DNA from: an uncultured Mucispirillum sp.
GTDB lineage: Bacteria > Chrysiogenota > Deferribacteres > Deferribacterales > Mucispirillaceae
Direction of reading: 5' to 3'
DNA: 5,389 bases
Assembly (NCBI GenBank): GCA_937890655.1
Contig: CALADT010000131.1
Coordinates: 1 to 5,389 of the forward strand
Below the pieces are notes generated by a model, which was given only the letters and a program-made list of their open reading frames with translations, did no database searches and had not been told where the DNA came from. This document shows positions 4,559 to 5,389 of this stretch, piece after piece (position 1 is the first letter of the stretch; the number at the start of each line of letters is the position of its first letter). The position numbers were made by a program, and so were the translations under genes.

Positions 4559-5389
4559 ATGATAGATGCGCTTTTACTTTTTTCCTTAATTTTAATTTTA
4601 TGTATCATTTTAACAAAAGTATCAAATAGAACAGGACTACCAATGTTATTAGGATTTATTGGACTAGGAATGCTATTTGGTAGTGATGGAATTTTTAAAA
4701 TACCATTTGATAATTATTTAGCTATGGAGCAAATTGCAACAGTTGCTCTTATATTTATTATATTTTATGGTGGTTTTGGAACTAAATGGTCTACAGCTAA
4801 ACCTGTTGTTGTGAAAGCTACAATGCTATCAACCCTTGGAGTTGTATTAACGGCTTTTCTTGTAGGAATATTTGCTCATTATCTTTTAGGAATGAGTATG
4901 ATATCCAGCTTTTTATTAGGAGCTGTAATTAGTTCAACAGATGCTGCTTCAGTTTTTTCAATATTAAGATCTAAAAAACTTAACTTAAAAGAAGGAACTG
5001 CTTCTTTATTAGAGCTTGAAAGCGGAAGTAACGACCCTGCATCATACATGTTAACTATAATTGTATTAAATATAATGTTAGGAGATTTCAGTGTTGGATC
5101 TTTTATATATATGTTATTTGCTCAAGTTACATATGGTTTAGCTTTTGGTGCTTTAATTTCTTATATAGCTTTAAAAGTTATTCAAAAAGTTGAGCTATCA
5201 TCTGGCGGTATGAAAATGATTTTCGTAGTAGCTATTGCTTTATTTTCATATGCACTACCATCGTATTTTGGTGGTAACGGATTTTTAAGTGCTTATATTG
5301 TAGGTATAGTTTTAGGAAATACTCAAATAGAAGATAAAAAATCTTTAGTTCATTTCTTTGATGGAATAACAGATCTTATGCAAATGGTA
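4559..5389 (+). CDS. nhaP2: K+(Na+)/H+ antiporter, NhaP2/CvrA type (partial)
   Basis: This is the N-terminal 277 residues of an inner-membrane cation/proton antiporter of the CPA1 group, which exchanges cytoplasmic K+ or Na+ for protons and helps control pH and cell volume. The protein is almost entirely hydrophobic, with around nine membrane segments visible. Diagnostic motifs are the loop GFIGLGMLFGSDG (32-44), FIIFYGGFGT (66-75), AVISSTDAASVFSILR (122-137) and LELESGSNDP (151-160). The acidic residues D128 and D159 are at the expected ion/proton-binding positions. GGG at 4548-4550 gives a ribosome-binding site eight bases before the ATG. The frame is open to the right edge; NhaP2 proteins usually run to about 500-580 residues with a cytoplasmic TrkA_C domain that is not seen here. 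A 128-base AT-rich gap separates it from the fragments upstream, so it is probably transcribed on its own. Confidence 0.9.
   Translation, partial: MIDALLLFSLILILCIILTKVSNRTGLPMLLGFIGLGMLFGSDGIFKIPFDNYLAMEQIATVALIFIIFYGGFGTKWSTAKPVVVKATMLSTLGVVLTAFLVGIFAHYLLGMSMISSFLLGAVISSTDAASVFSILRSKKLNLKEGTASLLELESGSNDPASYMLTIIVLNIMLGDFSVGSFIYMLFAQVTYGLAFGALISYIALKVIQKVELSSGGMKMIFVVAIALFSYALPSYFGGNGFLSAYIVGIVLGNTQIEDKKSLVHFFDGITDLMQMV

Noticed and set aside
1..5389. CRISPR array, tRNA, rRNA, insertion sequence or prophage element
   Set aside because: No regularly spaced repeats, no cloverleaf or rRNA-like sequence, no transposase ORF and no terminal inverted repeats were seen.

Overview
This is an AT-rich bacterial window from a flagellated organism. 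Three genes look intact or are cut only by the window edge: a FlaG-family protein (+), a large flagellin (-) and the start of an NhaP2/CvrA-type K+(Na+)/H+ antiporter (+, runs off the right edge). Two adjoining gene fragments lie between flagellin and antiporter. The species cannot be fixed from the sequence. The flagellin central region resembles the long flagellins I recall from Deferribacterota, Desulfovibrio-like bacteria and some Clostridia. A strong sigma-54-like element upstream of it makes a low-GC Gram-negative (for example a Deferribacterota-type gut bacterium) a reasonable but low-confidence guess.

Layout. Positions 1-696 hold no recognisable gene. They contain a good sigma-70-like promoter (249-278) followed closely by an intrinsic terminator (318-354), which would give a roughly 70-nt RNA. 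After that come a 17-codon ORF with a Shine-Dalgarno-like sequence, three ACCGAT motifs, a perfect 18-bp palindrome and several hairpins with GGA in the loop. flaG (697-1092) and flagellin (1153-3576) converge on a shared bidirectional terminator (1110-1131). Upstream of flagellin, 3577-3793 carries a layered control region: a sigma-54-like promoter, a short leader ORF, a sigma-28-like promoter and three candidate CsrA-binding GGA sites. One of these is in a GC hairpin loop and one is the Shine-Dalgarno itself, recalling the CsrA/FliW control of hag in Bacillus subtilis.

Positions 4037-4279 encode only the N-terminal 80 residues of an AAC(3)-type N-acetyltransferase. They run directly, out of frame, into about 55 codons that look like the C-terminus of an unrelated helical protein (to 4430). 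This looks like the scar of a deletion, possibly of a flagellin or surface-glycan modification cluster that once stood beside the flagellin gene. The antiporter begins at 4559 with its own ribosome-binding site and is probably an unrelated housekeeping gene.

Together, flagellin is the filament subunit and FlaG probably tunes filament length. The regulatory DNA suggests that flagellin is controlled both by flagellar sigma factors and post-transcriptionally by CsrA. csrA, fliW and fliD are not in the window, so that circuit is inferred.
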